This document shows, in pieces, positions 1 to 9,096 of a stretch of DNA of 64,000 nucleotides. The DNA lies in assembly GCA_000964245.1 (NCBI GenBank), contig LANB01000001.1:4157501-4221500 (forward strand), read 5' to 3'. The notes under the pieces are model-generated. The model saw nothing but the letters and a program-made list of their open reading frames with translations. It was not told the origin of the DNA and made no database searches. Position 1 is the first letter of the stretch. Each line of letters opens with the position of its first letter. Origin of the DNA: Cellvibrionaceae bacterium 1162T.S.0a.05 (GTDB lineage: Bacteria; Pseudomonadota; Gammaproteobacteria; Pseudomonadales; Cellvibrionaceae). Both the position numbers and the translations under genes were made by a program.

Positions 1-1456
1 ACGCATTTTCCGTTGTCGGCATATTAGTAGACGTAGTACCGCCGGTAATATAAATATTGCCAAGGCTATCGGTGTTCACGCCTTCCGCTGCATCATAACC
101 GTCGTCACCACCTACAAGTGTGCTATATAAAATTTGCCCGTTGTTACTGAGCACAGTGACATTCAAGTCGAGATCTCCCGGTGCGGATAAACTTGTCAAA
201 TCGGTAACCGGGTAATCATCCGAGTCACTTCCTCCAGCAATAACAGCTTCTCCTGTTGGCAATAAAGCCAGTGAATGCGTGTCCATAATCTCAGCGCCGG
301 AACCCCCTAGATACGTGCAATATTCCAGAACAAAACTCGCACTGAATTTTGCAACAAGAAATTCCTGATCTCCCATAAAACTACGCGCACCATTGGTAAT
401 GGGTGCGCCTGAAGCATTATCGACAGTCAGGAAAACAACACTGCCGTCCGTGTGAACACGCACAGCTGGATTCGGCGCATAATTGGTGTTGGTATCGTTA
501 CCTCCAAGCCAGGTTCCATATTCGACCGCTGTGCCGTCCGCAGACAACACGGCGTAAAAGGCATCCCTCAAACCATTCAATTGACCTTGCACCGCGTTGC
601 CCGTGACAAAACGCCCCATATCCGTCGCACCACTGCCATCGGCACTCGCCATTGCGGCGATATGTACTCGCCCACTCGAATCGATATCCATATCACGAAT
701 AATTCCCGGTCCAGAATCGCCAAAGTAGGTTGACCAGATAATATTTCCGTCCGAATTTAACTTCGTAACAAAGCCATCCTGAGTCCCGTAAGCATTTCCG
801 AAGCCGGTATCACCAGCAAACTGTGGTTGCACAACGGAACTATCGGGTTGGGTCGGGAACCCCACCCCAGCGCGACCGGCAATATACACATTCTGGTTCG
901 AATCCACTTCAACCGCATAAGCGCGGTCGTAACCTGCTCCACCCAAAAATCGCGACCAGATTATTTCCCCGAAAGAATCCAACTTGGTCACGAAGGCATC
1001 TGTTGGCCCATGGTTTCCGTTATGCACAGTACCGCTATAGGTCACGTTTTCATCGAGCGCTGTTGTATTAAATGCCCCACCGAAAGTTGTGGGAAAATCC
1101 GGGGAACTCGTGCCACCAACAATATAAATATTTCCGAAGGCATCCGTCGCGACATCACGCGCTTGTTCCCATTTATTATTATCATTGCCATCCAGTAACC
1201 CGGAGACCAACACCTGGAACTCAAGGGAGGACGTTGAAGACCCTGAGCTCGAACTTGAACTTGAACTCGAACTTGAATTTGAACTTGAACTTGAACTTGA
1301 ACTTGAACTACTGCTTGTACTGGAGCTCGAGGTCGAACTGGAACTGGAAGACGAGCTAGCTCCCCCATCCCCCTCTGAGTCAGATCCACCCCCGCCGCAT
1401 GCAAGCAAAAGCCCTGAAAGCATTATCAAAATGCCAAAATGGTTAATTAATTTCAT
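1..1456 (-). CDS. Polyserine-linker lipoprotein with SBBP-like beta-propeller repeats (3' end outside window)
   Basis: The reading frame starts at ATG 1456, behind a GGAG ribosome site, and stays open to the window edge (about 485 codons), so the C-terminus is missing. The N-terminus is a lipoprotein signal with lipobox LLLAC followed by a Gly run. A stretch of about 45 residues is almost all Ser (roughly residues 30-75), a linker common in secreted proteins of Cellvibrionaceae. After it come repeats of about 60-90 residues of the type GNIYIVGGT ... DAFVTKLDSFGEIIWSRFLGG, the pattern of SBBP (beta-propeller) repeats. I infer an outer-membrane-anchored propeller of unknown ligand. It is the last minus-strand gene here, 143 bp beyond the stop of the orphan gene above it. 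Confidence 0.8.
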   Translation of the reverse strand, partial: MKLINHFGILIMLSGLLLACGGGGSDSEGDGGASSSSSSSSTSSSSTSSSSSSSSSSSSNSSSSSSSSSSSGSSTSSLEFQVLVSGLLDGNDNNKWEQARDVATDAFGNIYIVGGTSSPDFPTTFGGAFNTTALDENVTYSGTVHNGNHGPTDAFVTKLDSFGEIIWSRFLGGAGYDRAYAVEVDSNQNVYIAGRAGVGFPTQPDSSVVQPQFAGDTGFGNAYGTQDGFVTKLNSDGNIIWSTYFGDSGPGIIRDMDIDSSGRVHIAAMASADGSGATDMGRFVTGNAVQGQLNGLRDAFYAVLSADGTAVEYGTWLGGNDTNTNYAPNPAVRVHTDGSVVFLTVDNASGAPITNGARSFMGDQEFLVAKFSASFVLEYCTYLGGSGAEIMDTHSLALLPTGEAVIAGGSDSDDYPVTDLTSLSAPGDLDLNVTVLSNNGQILYSTLVGGDDGYDAAEGVNTDSLGNIYITGGTTSTNMPTTENA

Positions 1457-1599
1457 TATTTTTTCTCCGTCGCATATAAGTGCTACACGCTAATAAAATG
1501 CGCTAGAGAAGCCATCGAGTGACGCATTTGGACAAACGGAGTGAAGCGTGAGACAAACGGTTGCTGAAGCTTAAAACGATGTAAAACTGTGGGGCTTAA

Positions 1600-2565
1600 C
1601 TACATTGCGATCGCCAAAAGATCAGCCAGTTCCGTATTCAAAGGGTCGAAACAGGGATTCCCCTGCAATTGACGCTTGAGATGCATGCTGAATGCACGTT
1701 CCCTGTTTGCCGGTGATACCGCCAGTGTGGTTAACCTCAAATAACGGAAACCATCGGCTAATGAAATCGGCAATCTTACGCCATTAAAATCCTTGCACCG
1801 CTTTGCGTCGATAGGCACGGACTGGTATTTTGCACCAAGAAGACTGCCCGCCGGAATTTCAATACCATTCAACGATGTGTTTTTAAGCGTGATACAAGAA
1901 TGTGAATCGCCGACATTGACTTTCTCTATCATTACCGCCCCGCCAAAATGATCGGTAAAAATATTAATTATTCCAGACCGACGAAAATGGCCTCCCGAAA
2001 ACTCCAGAAAATAACGTTCTGCTTCCGGGCAGGTTCCTATTGCCAGTTTTTCATCACAGGGTGTCAATACAGGAGGTATCGCCTGACTGTGTTTAAAGCC
2101 GAGTATTGACGTAATCAGACGCGTCATCAGTTTGCTTTCTTCAAATTCCAATGTCTCGGGGATTTTCTCCAGTGCATCTAATTGACTTATATACTCATCA
2201 AAATAGGGATTCTCTTCCTGAAAGGTTCTCAGCATGTCTCTCAGGAAAAATAAATTGTCAGGCTCTTCGCCACCCAGGCAACGACACGCTGTGATCATTT
2301 TTTTTATTTGACGGCGACCCGCTTCCGAAAACACCCGCAAATCACGGTCCATACTGCGCGACTGATTGATAACGTCTGCAAGAAAGCGACTGGCTTGTGT
2401 ATACCCACAGCCGCGACGCGGTCGCTGATGTTCCGGCTCTTCGTTAAGCATACCTTGCAGGGTATGATTTAGCGGAATATTAATATCATTAAAAATGCTG
2501 ACTATTTCGTGTGGAGAAGGGTCTTCATGTGGAGGGGCGTCGCAATGAGAAGTCAGCGGAATCAT
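1600..2565 (-). CDS. Hypothetical protein downstream of the Roadblock/GTPase module
   Basis: A 321-residue soluble protein with no signal peptide or membrane segment; I do not recognise the family. The N-terminal half is helical and charged. The C-terminal half (about 170-321) contains several short beta-like segments and scattered Cys residues (for example TPCDEK, GTCPEAE, KRCKDF). It starts at ATG 2565, 125 bp after the stop of the Roadblock-like gene and on the same strand, so it may be the last gene of that module. A 12-bp perfect inverted repeat lies in the gap, so it may be transcribed separately or attenuated. Function unknown; linkage to the GTPase module is inference from position. 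Confidence 0.6.
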   Translation of the reverse strand: MIPLTSHCDAPPHEDPSPHEIVSIFNDINIPLNHTLQGMLNEEPEHQRPRRGCGYTQASRFLADVINQSRSMDRDLRVFSEAGRRQIKKMITACRCLGGEEPDNLFFLRDMLRTFQEENPYFDEYISQLDALEKIPETLEFEESKLMTRLITSILGFKHSQAIPPVLTPCDEKLAIGTCPEAERYFLEFSGGHFRRSGIINIFTDHFGGAVMIEKVNVGDSHSCITLKNTSLNGIEIPAGSLLGAKYQSVPIDAKRCKDFNGVRLPISLADGFRYLRLTTLAVSPANRERAFSMHLKRQLQGNPCFDPLNTELADLLAIAM

Positions 2566-2626
2566 TTGCTTCTTTGTGTATCAACTGATCAATAAAAGAC
2601 ACTTTGGGAAAACTCGTTTAAATTCC

Positions 2627-2667
2627 TGTATTCGGTAGCATGCGAACCACACATACTACCGAATACA
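2627..2667. repeat. 12-bp inverted repeat between Roadblock-like gene and orphan gene
   Basis: Arms 2627-2638 and 2656-2667 are perfectly complementary (core ATTCGGTAG / CTACCGAAT) with a 17-nt spacer. There is no T-run directly after either arm, so a protein-binding operator or an mRNA hairpin is as likely as a terminator. It sits 24 bp beyond the stop of the upstream gene. Confidence 0.6.
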
Positions 2668-2690
2668 AATCTGTACTCAATACAGAAATA

Positions 2691-3053
2691 TCAGGCTGCG
2701 AGATCTACGCTCTTTTCATATTCACGCAAACTAACACGTGCCATCGCGAGGTTAGCCTGGGAGCGATTCAATGCCAGGTAAACGAATACGCCTTCATTGG
2801 ACTCAAGCGGACGAATAAGGTGATAGTGCTTGCCAAGTGTAATCAAAATATCTTCAATACGATCTTTTAACTTCAAACTTGCCATTGTTTTACGTTTTGC
2901 GCGAACCACTTCACAGTTACCCGCTGCTGCAACTTCAAGATCAATTGAAGTGCCGCCGCCGATAGTACCAAGGCACATACCGCTATCTGAATCAACTACG
3001 GCCGCACCGATAAAACCGTCAATACTTTGCAGTGCATCTAGATTAATTGCCAT
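2691..3053 (-). CDS. Roadblock/LC7-like protein
   Basis: A 120-residue protein with the layout of a single Roadblock/LC7 domain: an N-terminal helix, then GAAVVDSDSGMCLG (strand-turn-strand, residues 16-29), a central helix and a hydrophobic strand VFVYLAL near residue 90. The start at ATG 3053 has an AGGA ribosome site 8 nt upstream. Roadblock proteins dimerise and usually act as activators or partners of small Ras-like GTPases (MglB with MglA). It lies 250 bp after a second Roadblock gene and the GTPase, on the same strand. Divergence between the two Roadblock proteins suggests different partners. Assignment is from fold-level pattern only. Confidence 0.65.
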   Translation of the reverse strand: MAINLDALQSIDGFIGAAVVDSDSGMCLGTIGGGTSIDLEVAAAGNCEVVRAKRKTMASLKLKDRIEDILITLGKHYHLIRPLESNEGVFVYLALNRSQANLAMARVSLREYEKSVDLAA

Positions 3054-3303
3054 TTATATATCCTCAAATTAAGATAAAGTACATTAAAATATAATTCAAA
3101 TTCGATATCGCCTGTGTGCCGGTGTATCCAAGTCAAATTAACGATTATTGAGCATAATCAAGTTGAGTTTAGAGCGTATATTTAAAACATAAAATACTAT
3201 TTTTTCATTAAAATAAATAGCAAAGAGATATCTGTTATTTAACTTAAATAAATTTATAAATAGCGCAATCAACATGAATATTTGTCCGCCACAAAGCAAT
3301 CTG

Positions 3304-3693
3304 TCAGCTAACATTTCTAATATTTTCTGCCAGCTTGTTAGTACACAATCTCAAACTCGCAATATTCATTGATTTATCTGCCGACACTGCCAGCACATAC
3401 TCTTTATCTTCGAGAGAAAACGAAACAAAACACACATTCCCCTGATTTGCTTCGATAAAAGTACTTTTAAACTCTTTGGAAAGAAGTTGCTGCGCCACAG
3501 CTTTACTGACCGAAAATAAAGTGCTCGCTGCTGCAGCCATGGTATCCGACTCAAAGCCATTACCTTCTTTTAAATGGCTATGAACTGAAAAACCGTCCGC
3601 TGTCGACAAAGTAATGACCTCTATACCATTATCATTTTCCGAACACTCGGCAAACATATCCTTGAGTGACTCTGTGAAACCATTATTAGCCAT
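3304..3693 (-). CDS. Roadblock/LC7 domain protein, GTPase partner
   Basis: A 129-residue protein with Roadblock/LC7 features: an N-terminal helix FTESLKDMF, the strand pair [16 protein letters not shown] (residues 24-39), a long central helix with an Ala-rich segment DTMAAAAST, and strands [21 protein letters not shown]. Its ATG (3693) overlaps the last 8 bp of the GTPase gene, so the two are translationally coupled and probably form a complex, as for MglA/MglB or the Roadblock-GTPase pairs of actinobacterial conservons. The role as a GTPase-activating or scaffolding subunit is inferred from the family and the overlap. Confidence 0.75.
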   Translation of the reverse strand: MANNGFTESLKDMFAECSENDNGIEVITLSTADGFSVHSHLKEGNGFESDTMAAAASTLFSVSKAVAQQLLSKEFKSTFIEANQGNVCFVSFSLEDKEYVLAVSADKSMNIASLRLCTNKLAENIRNVS

Positions 3694-4285
3694 TCATTCC
3701 AACTCCTTGATCAAACCCAAGGCAATCTTCCTGGGCGTTACTAAATTCAACATTTTGACTTAACGAATAAAACAGTTCGAGCAATATCAGGGAAGACTCG
3801 ATGTTTCGAGGGTCGACAGGCGTAATGGGAGAAAACACCTGATGCTCCAAAAGAATACGTTCAATCCTGTTCGCTAACGTATCCAGGTCTTCTTCACTCG
3901 CATTTTCTGAATGACTGATTCCAACAACCAGCGGTAGGTCGTTCTCTTCCGGCTTGTAAAAGTCCAATAATATATTGAGCGCCTCTTCATTCAGCTCTTC
4001 ACCATATTTCACCAGAATCAACAAACCCCAAAGACCGCTTTTCACCATTTCCCACAACATCGAAAAGCGTTTTTGCCCGGGCAAGCCGTAGAGACCCAGC
4101 GCCACATCTTCGCCCAGGGTTAGACGACCATAATCAATACCCACTGTGGTAAATTCCTTGCCAATATCTTCCGAGGATCGCTCTTCAGTTGCAAAAGGAG
4201 ATATTTCACTGATGGTTTTAATCAGCTCTGTTTTGCCAGCGCCGACCTCTCCAACAATTGCTAATTTTTTGTATATGGGTTCCAT
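3686..4285 (-). CDS. Small Ras-like GTPase (COG2229 type)
   Basis: A 199-residue predicted GTPase. G1/P-loop GEVGAGKT is at residues 12-19, switch I TTVGIDYG at about 46-53, and G3 YGLPGQ at 66-71, where LPGQ takes the place of DTAGQ, as in the COG2229 ATP/GTP-binding family. The NKxD specificity motif expected after PLVVG is not recognisable (GISHSEN instead, about 122-128), so guanine specificity cannot be confirmed from sequence. It lies 16 bp after the BLUF-like gene and overlaps the Roadblock gene by 8 bp, so these three form one operon. Probably an intracellular polarity or signalling switch; the output is unknown. Confidence 0.8.
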   Translation of the reverse strand: MEPIYKKLAIVGEVGAGKTELIKTISEISPFATEERSSEDIGKEFTTVGIDYGRLTLGEDVALGLYGLPGQKRFSMLWEMVKSGLWGLLILVKYGEELNEEALNILLDFYKPEENDLPLVVGISHSENASEEDLDTLANRIERILLEHQVFSPITPVDPRNIESSLILLELFYSLSQNVEFSNAQEDCLGFDQGVGMNG

Positions 4286-4301
4286 TGATTCAAACCGTTC
4301 T

Positions 4302-5114
4302 TTATCGTCTTGCCGCAGTCAGGAAGTTTCGCAAAACAGCGCCAAAGCGATCAGGCGTCGCTGACCGCTTTGCACCAATTCCGCCATTCACATTCACAAG
4401 GTTTTCTTCTGTTTTATTCGTGTATTTCCTCAATATCCCTATACGATTCAGCTGCTTCAAATACACCAGCAATGCTTCCTCATTTTCAACGATGTTTGCA
4501 CTCAAGAGGGCGTCATAACTCAGCGGCTTTCTTACGAGTCGCGCACAAAGTTTTATTAACTCCGGCGTGAGCTTCACCTTACCCGGCTTGGGCCACCCGG
4601 TAATTGCCAACCGTGCGCCCTCAAATTTAGAGCGGGTGACACTGACCAAGCGGGATTCTGGCGCATTTTCCACACCTTCTTCCTGCTGGTTCATCTCAAG
4701 AGAAGGCCTGACAAACACATCCAGCCTTTGTTCGTCCAGGCGTGATTTTAGATCCAGATTATCCTTGAAAATATTGTTGAGCTTTTCATAAAAACGGCTT
4801 TGGACCTGCCCTTCTTTCAAGGACTTGATCCCCCAGCTGGTAAATTCCTTGCTCTGAATTTCTGTATTTTGAATAAGGCTAAAGTCTTTTAACCTGGCAT
4901 CCTGACGAAAACGAAACACAATATTTGCCAGTACTGTTGCTTCGCCTTCAAATATCATGAGCAGGTAGGGGTTGGAAACAATAAAAGCGCCAGTAATTTG
5001 ATTTTCGATATTGAAAGATCGGGAGTCATTAAAGATGTCGATAACACCGGAAGAGGTTTTTCCGTTTTGCTGCTCAGCAGCAACGACTGTACTTACACAA
5101 GCAACTCGTCTCAT
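4302..5114 (-). CDS. BLUF-like domain protein lacking flavin-contact residues, with C-terminal helical domain
   Basis: A 270-residue cytoplasmic protein. Residues 1-100 follow the BLUF fold: RRVACVST, then helix, [26 protein letters not shown] and FTSWGIKS. The three residues that contact flavin in true BLUF photoreceptors are all replaced: Tyr by Cys6, Asn by Gln39 and Gln by Met53. Residues about 165-245 look like a winged-helix or helical domain ([23 protein letters not shown]). It is the first gene of the GTPase/Roadblock operon, 16 bp before the GTPase. I infer a light-independent sensor or scaffold for the GTPase. The BLUF alignment is by eye against the YcgF-type pattern. Confidence 0.65.
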   Translation of the reverse strand: MRRVACVSTVVAAEQQNGKTSSGVIDIFNDSRSFNIENQITGAFIVSNPYLLMIFEGEATVLANIVFRFRQDARLKDFSLIQNTEIQSKEFTSWGIKSLKEGQVQSRFYEKLNNIFKDNLDLKSRLDEQRLDVFVRPSLEMNQQEEGVENAPESRLVSVTRSKFEGARLAITGWPKPGKVKLTPELIKLCARLVRKPLSYDALLSANIVENEEALLVYLKQLNRIGILRKYTNKTEENLVNVNGGIGAKRSATPDRFGAVLRNFLTAARR

Positions 5115-5755
5115 ATTACATGGAGCGCCTTACCGCAGTGAATATTTTTATATCAGTTAAATAGTTATCAAACTATAGCTCAATGATATTTATAAGGAAT
5201 AGACGGAGTAAGAACTTTTTCACATAACCCAGGATTCAAAAGAATTTTTAGTTATCGCGCATGAAACACCTTTTTTATTTACCCAACTAAAACTTAAGTT
5301 TATGGCTTTACCGGTATCGTTGTTTTTATAGCGCAGCAAGATAAGCACAAGCTAAAGCGCCAAACATAATAATTCATGCGCCAAAAAACGACTTTGCAAC
5401 ACTAAGAATCGGTTTCAACCAAACCTTATATTATTAGGATTACAAAATACGGCAAATTATCGAACACGAGAAAAGAGAAAGCGTTATAAGAAAAACAGAC
5501 GACACAAAAAAATCGTCCGCCAATTTAATCTAAGGCCCACCACCTCCGGGTATCTACCGAAAGGGTTTGTACGCTGGCGACATTTAGAAAACATGAACAC
5601 AATCACATTTTAAAAAACCGTGATTCAAAAGGTAAACGCTTACATTTTTACAGTAGCTTGTATGTCGAGGGGCTTGTTTAGGTCGGACTTGTTTAGGAGG
5701 GACTGGTTTAGATAGAAGAATGAATTGGCACATACCCACTCTAAAACCAGAACAT
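5115..5755. other. Intergenic region, AT-rich, upstream of GTPase operon
   Basis: About 640 bp without a convincing gene. It should hold the promoter of the minus-strand GTPase operon (start at 5114), but I cannot pick a sigma-70 box with confidence. A 75-codon minus-strand frame at 5584-5811 has low-complexity composition and overlaps the next gene, so I do not accept it. A short tandem repeat lies at 5673-5717. Confidence 0.5.
5673..5717. repeat. Three tandem copies of a 15-bp unit
   Basis: Units start at 5673, 5688 and 5703 (CTTGTTTAGGTCGGA, CTTGTTTAGGAGGGA, CTGGTTTAGATAGAA). The first two differ at two positions and the third is more diverged. It lies just downstream of the stop of the hydrolase gene that ends at 5756. 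No function seen. Confidence 0.7.
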
Positions 5756-6601
5756 TCAATCATCGATACTTGTTTTAATCCAATCCACGACAAGATTAAG
5801 GCTGTCATCAATATTATTGTGGCCTACGCCCTGCAATTTTTTATAGGAAAAGGGATACGAAGAACGGATAAGTTCTTCAAGGTTTTTAATGGATAAATCA
5901 ACCGGTATGCTGCCGTCCTCTTCACCAAAAAGCCATAATCCTGGTATCTTTAGTTTTACAAGACTGTCTACGGGATTCGAATCCTTACCGAGAAAGTCAG
6001 GCCAGATATATTCCTGTTCTCTCGCCTTAAGCGCCTCTTCGTAGGTCGGTACGCTGGCACGGTCTTTATCTTGAGTGAATTTACTGTAAATATCTTCTTC
6101 GCTGACTTTACACACCGGGCCACTCCACAACACCATAAAATCAGGTACGGGCCCGATTTCAGCCGCGAGGGGAACAATCCATCCCGCTTGACTAATACCT
6201 GTTAATCCAAGGGGTAGATGATGGGTATCCGGGTGGGATTTAAGAGCTGCCAAGGCAGCGGCTGCATCTTCGGCTAACAAACGAATATTTTTTTCGCTGA
6301 CGCTTTGTTTACTTTCGTATTCCCCTTGCGAACGCCCCACACCACGCTTGTCGTAAACAAGCGTGGCAATGCCCTCTGCCGCCAAACGTTTGGCGAGCCC
6401 AAGGTTTCTTTCCTGCCTACCGGACCCGTGAACAAAAACAAGCGCTGCATACGGGCGAACTTCCCGCGGGCTTACAAGCGAAGCGGATAGCACAACGGAG
6501 TGACTGACGATGTCTAGCTCGTCAATTTTAATCGTGTGATCGCTTGCACTTGAACTGGCACTCACGTAAATCAACAGTAAAAATGCGCTGCAAAATCGCA
6601 T
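5756..6601 (-). CDS. Exported alpha/beta hydrolase
   Basis: 281 residues from ATG 6601, chosen over an upstream start at 6673 because AGGAG lies 8 nt before it and the protein then opens with a clean signal peptide (MRFCSAFLLLIYVSAS). The alpha/beta-hydrolase fold is clear: FVHGSG (oxyanion region), YDKRGVGRS, nucleophile elbow GISQAGW, acid region FGEEDGSIP and His in GVGHNN near the C-terminus. These place it with the COG1073/dienelactone-hydrolase-like esterases, acting in the periplasm or outside. Substrate unknown. It lies 133 bp downstream of a second secreted hydrolase on the same strand. Confidence 0.85.
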   Translation of the reverse strand: MRFCSAFLLLIYVSASSSASDHTIKIDELDIVSHSVVLSASLVSPREVRPYAALVFVHGSGRQERNLGLAKRLAAEGIATLVYDKRGVGRSQGEYESKQSVSEKNIRLLAEDAAAALAALKSHPDTHHLPLGLTGISQAGWIVPLAAEIGPVPDFMVLWSGPVCKVSEEDIYSKFTQDKDRASVPTYEEALKAREQEYIWPDFLGKDSNPVDSLVKLKIPGLWLFGEEDGSIPVDLSIKNLEELIRSSYPFSYKKLQGVGHNNIDDSLNLVVDWIKTSIDD

Positions 6602-6734
6602 GGCCAAGGCTCCTATTGCGTTCCCTGTGAACGAAGAGCTACCTATACTGCCACAGCGAAGCCCAGCTTCCACGCGCTGCTTTCGACTTTCATTTTTTAT
6701 TCTTAATTAATCAGGAAAAAACGGGCAGGAAAAA

Positions 6735-7766
6735 TTACTGATTCCGAAACATACTTTGAAGCAACCATTCCATATCCAGAAAATCGGGATCAATCAAATC
6801 AAAATGGTCAGCATCTTCCAGAGTAAAATGCGCACTACTGTCTCCGGCTGCCAGGGCAGCTACGTAATAAGCTTCAGACAATAAAGGTGGAGCAATCGTA
6901 TCGGAGGCACCACTTAGCAGTATGGTGGAAGTATTCGTTGGAAGCATCTGTAAGGGTGAGCTCGTTGCCAGGCGTGCAGTTCGCGCAGCACCTGACAACG
7001 ATGTCAATTCAATGATATTTCGAGGAGCCGAACCACAGGCTTCCGCTTCCAGATCGGGAATGCCACCCAGACTCACAGCTTTTTGCAACGCAAGCGGCTC
7101 CGCAACAAAGAGTGGGCTCGAACGCTCGATATTGGATCGGGATGCCAACCACAACGCCAGATGCCCTCCGGCACTGTGCCCCATGGCATACACGCGATTC
7201 AGGTCGATATTCTGTGTTGCCGCGATATGTCGTAAATAATCAGCTGCGTCGGCAACATCCTGGAACATCACAGGCCATTCACCGCCTGTTCCCATGGCTC
7301 GGTATTCGATATTCCACACCGCGACGCCTCGTGAAGCAATTTCGGATGATAACGCTGCTTGCAGGCTCAAATCGTAAAAGCCGCTCCAACATCCTCCATG
7401 AATCATAATCACAACAGGCAAGGCTTCAGGGCTGTCTGTATTCAGTGGTCGATACAGATCGGCAAATTGCTTATCCTCGCTGCCCCAGGAGATGCGAAAC
7501 ACTTCAGTCTCATAGCGGCGGGAAAAATCGGGGGCAACACCACTTTCATCTCCAGATTCTTCACCTTCTTCAAATTCTCCAGCTTCTTCTTGCATTCCGT
7601 CCTGAACCTGCCCTTCAGTTTGCTCTTCTGTGTCCTCAGAGGCGGATGGGCCGTTGGTAGAGGGGACCGGTGCAACAAGTTCCTGCCCGGAAAAGCGACT
7701 GCTGCCACCGCATGCGCCTAGCACACTCGCAGCAAGGAGCGTTAGAGTCACAATGACAGCTTTCAC
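6735..7766 (-). CDS. Lipoprotein alpha/beta hydrolase (BD-FAE/HSL-like esterase)
   Basis: About 343 residues from GTG 7766, which has GGAGG 4 nt upstream; a TTG further upstream at 7784 has no such site. Lipoprotein signal with lipobox VLGAC. A Glu/Asp-rich linker (EEGEESGDE) separates the anchor from the catalytic domain. Motifs: IHGGCW oxyanion hole, GHSAGG nucleophile elbow, SDTIAPP acid region and DADHFDLI catalytic His. This is the bacterial family of kynurenine-formamidase-like and feruloyl-esterase-like hydrolases (COG0657). Probably anchored to the outer membrane and acting on an ester substrate that cannot be named from sequence. Confidence 0.85.
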   Translation of the reverse strand: MKAVIVTLTLLAASVLGACGGSSRFSGQELVAPVPSTNGPSASEDTEEQTEGQVQDGMQEEAGEFEEGEESGDESGVAPDFSRRYETEVFRISWGSEDKQFADLYRPLNTDSPEALPVVIMIHGGCWSGFYDLSLQAALSSEIASRGVAVWNIEYRAMGTGGEWPVMFQDVADAADYLRHIAATQNIDLNRVYAMGHSAGGHLALWLASRSNIERSSPLFVAEPLALQKAVSLGGIPDLEAEACGSAPRNIIELTSLSGAARTARLATSSPLQMLPTNTSTILLSGASDTIAPPLLSEAYYVAALAAGDSSAHFTLEDADHFDLIDPDFLDMEWLLQSMFRNQ

Positions 7767-7864
7767 CAATCCTCCGACAGGCAAATGAGAAACGATAGAT
7801 ATAATACGCAGGAAATTATGACAGAGATCTATTCATTCGCTCTTATTAGTACTGGCGCTTCACT

Positions 7865-7896
7865 TAATACATTCACCTAATACATTCACCTAATAC
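7865..7896. repeat. 13-bp tandem repeat at gene end
   Basis: Two full copies and a partial third of TAATACATTCACC run from 7865 to 7896 and include the stop codon (7890-7892) of the DUF2147 gene. Probably replication slippage; it could change the C-terminus if the copy number changed. Confidence 0.8.
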
Positions 7897-8369
7897 AAAG
7901 GCCACTTTCTCAGATTAATGTCTTGAGAGGGCTCCCTCTCCCAAAACTGGGTTCGACCTATAAATGCAAACCCCAGATAACCACGCACTTTCAAACGCGT
8001 TTTACCTTCCACAAGCTCCAATTTACATCGATACTCCTTCCCTGTTTCGGGGTCGAGTATGTAGCCTCCCTCCCACACATTGTTATCAAGGGAAAAATTT
8101 CTCAAAATTAGCATGCCGAGAATGGGTTGATCCTTATTCGCGCCCTGACACTTTTTACACGTCGGGGCATTACCTTGACGCTTATCCAGAATTTCAACGA
8201 CACGACCAGATAACTCTCCGTCTTCTATCGTCAGTTCGATTATGGATTTTTGCGTTTCACCGTCATCATCAATGGTAATCCACCGACCCGTAATATCAGA
8301 CTCGGGATACGCAAACGATGCACAGAATACGAGGCCGCAAAATACGGCCTTTAAGTACCGATGTTTCAC
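7890..8369 (-). CDS. DUF2147 exported protein
   Basis: About 159 residues if GTG 8369 is the start, giving a typical signal peptide with an N-terminal KHR and core AVFCGLVFCASFAYP. An upstream TTG at 8381 is possible; neither has a good ribosome site. The mature part matches DUF2147 (COG4731): DITGRWITIDDDGETQKSIIEL, GRVVEIL, a CxxC (APTCKKCQG), ILDPETGKEYRCKLEL and LKVRGYLGFAFIGRTQFWER. These are small beta-rich envelope proteins of unknown function, about 120-150 residues long, as here. It lies 22 bp before the next minus-strand gene upstream (starting at 9096), so cotranscription is likely. Confidence 0.8.
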   Translation of the reverse strand: MKHRYLKAVFCGLVFCASFAYPESDITGRWITIDDDGETQKSIIELTIEDGELSGRVVEILDKRQGNAPTCKKCQGANKDQPILGMLILRNFSLDNNVWEGGYILDPETGKEYRCKLELVEGKTRLKVRGYLGFAFIGRTQFWEREPSQDINLRKWPLY

Positions 8370-8391
8370 AAACAATAACAAGAAAAACCGC

Positions 8392-9096
8392 TCAAATCGT
8401 TTTCCAGCCTATCTTGATTCGCCGGATCATCATGCCGACATAATTAAAGAAGGCCGGCCCCGTACCGTAGAACGTTGTTTTGGGGGCTTGCCAACCATCG
8501 GGGAAACGGTTGTACTTCCAAAGTGAGTCGATATCCTCAAGGGTGAAATATTTTTCTCCGTTCTCCTTGTCATCGCGGCCGTAAATTTCAACAAGTCCCG
8601 CGAATTCAAAAGCCAAAACATTGGTGCCAAGCAGGGATTTGGTGTGGAAGGGGCACTGGTAAAAGTTGTTCATCGCGCGCCCCAAATCGTTTTTATAAAG
8701 TCGCCCTTCTGCGTTCGCAAAACTTTTTAATAGGTCGAGGCGATCCTGTAGAAAGCCCTCCGGGTTATTTAAAATCCCTGACGAGCTTCCATGATCAAGA
8801 AATGTACCCTTAAAGGCACTCAGGTTGATGTGATTGGGCTTCTTAATTTCAGGGGCTTTCTCACCTGTCGATATCAATAAGCCTTCGACCTTACTCTTGG
8901 CGCCCACCCCGATGTACTGCAAATAGGCGCGTAATTCATCAACTGAAACCCAGCCTTCGCTGTCAGGGTTTAATAAACTCATACGGATTCCAGTGCGCAT
9001 ATTGGGGCAAAGCACTTGATTGAATAATTCCTGTGAAAGTTGGGTTTCATCAACCCCGCGGTATCTTGGCTCGGTCATTGTTATGATTCTTCTCAT
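8392..9096 (-). CDS. EF-hand-containing hypothetical protein
   Basis: 234 residues from ATG 9096 (an internal ATG at 9078 is an alternative start). Residues about 43-54 form a canonical EF-hand loop (N-P-D-S-E-G-W-V-S-V-D-E, with acidic or polar residues at 1, 3, 5, 9 and 12 and Gly at 6). A weaker acidic loop occurs near ANAEGRLYKND. A conserved-looking block NNFYQCPFHTK may be functional. No signal peptide is evident. The family is not recognised; a caleosin-like arrangement came to mind but cannot be supported. Calcium binding is inferred from the loop alone. Probably cotranscribed with the DUF2147 gene 22 bp downstream. Confidence 0.6.
   Translation of the reverse strand: MRRIITMTEPRYRGVDETQLSQELFNQVLCPNMRTGIRMSLLNPDSEGWVSVDELRAYLQYIGVGAKSKVEGLLISTGEKAPEIKKPNHINLSAFKGTFLDHGSSSGILNNPEGFLQDRLDLLKSFANAEGRLYKNDLGRAMNNFYQCPFHTKSLLGTNVLAFEFAGLVEIYGRDDKENGEKYFTLEDIDSLWKYNRFPDGWQAPKTTFYGTGPAFFNYVGMMIRRIKIGWKTI

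Noticed and set aside
1185-1493. Plus-strand frame with Glu-Leu repeats
   Set aside because: It is the antisense reading of the polyserine linker codons of the real minus-strand lipoprotein gene.
5584-5811. 75-codon minus-strand frame
   Set aside because: Overlaps the end of the hydrolase gene and the tandem repeat, has no ribosome site and no protein-like pattern.
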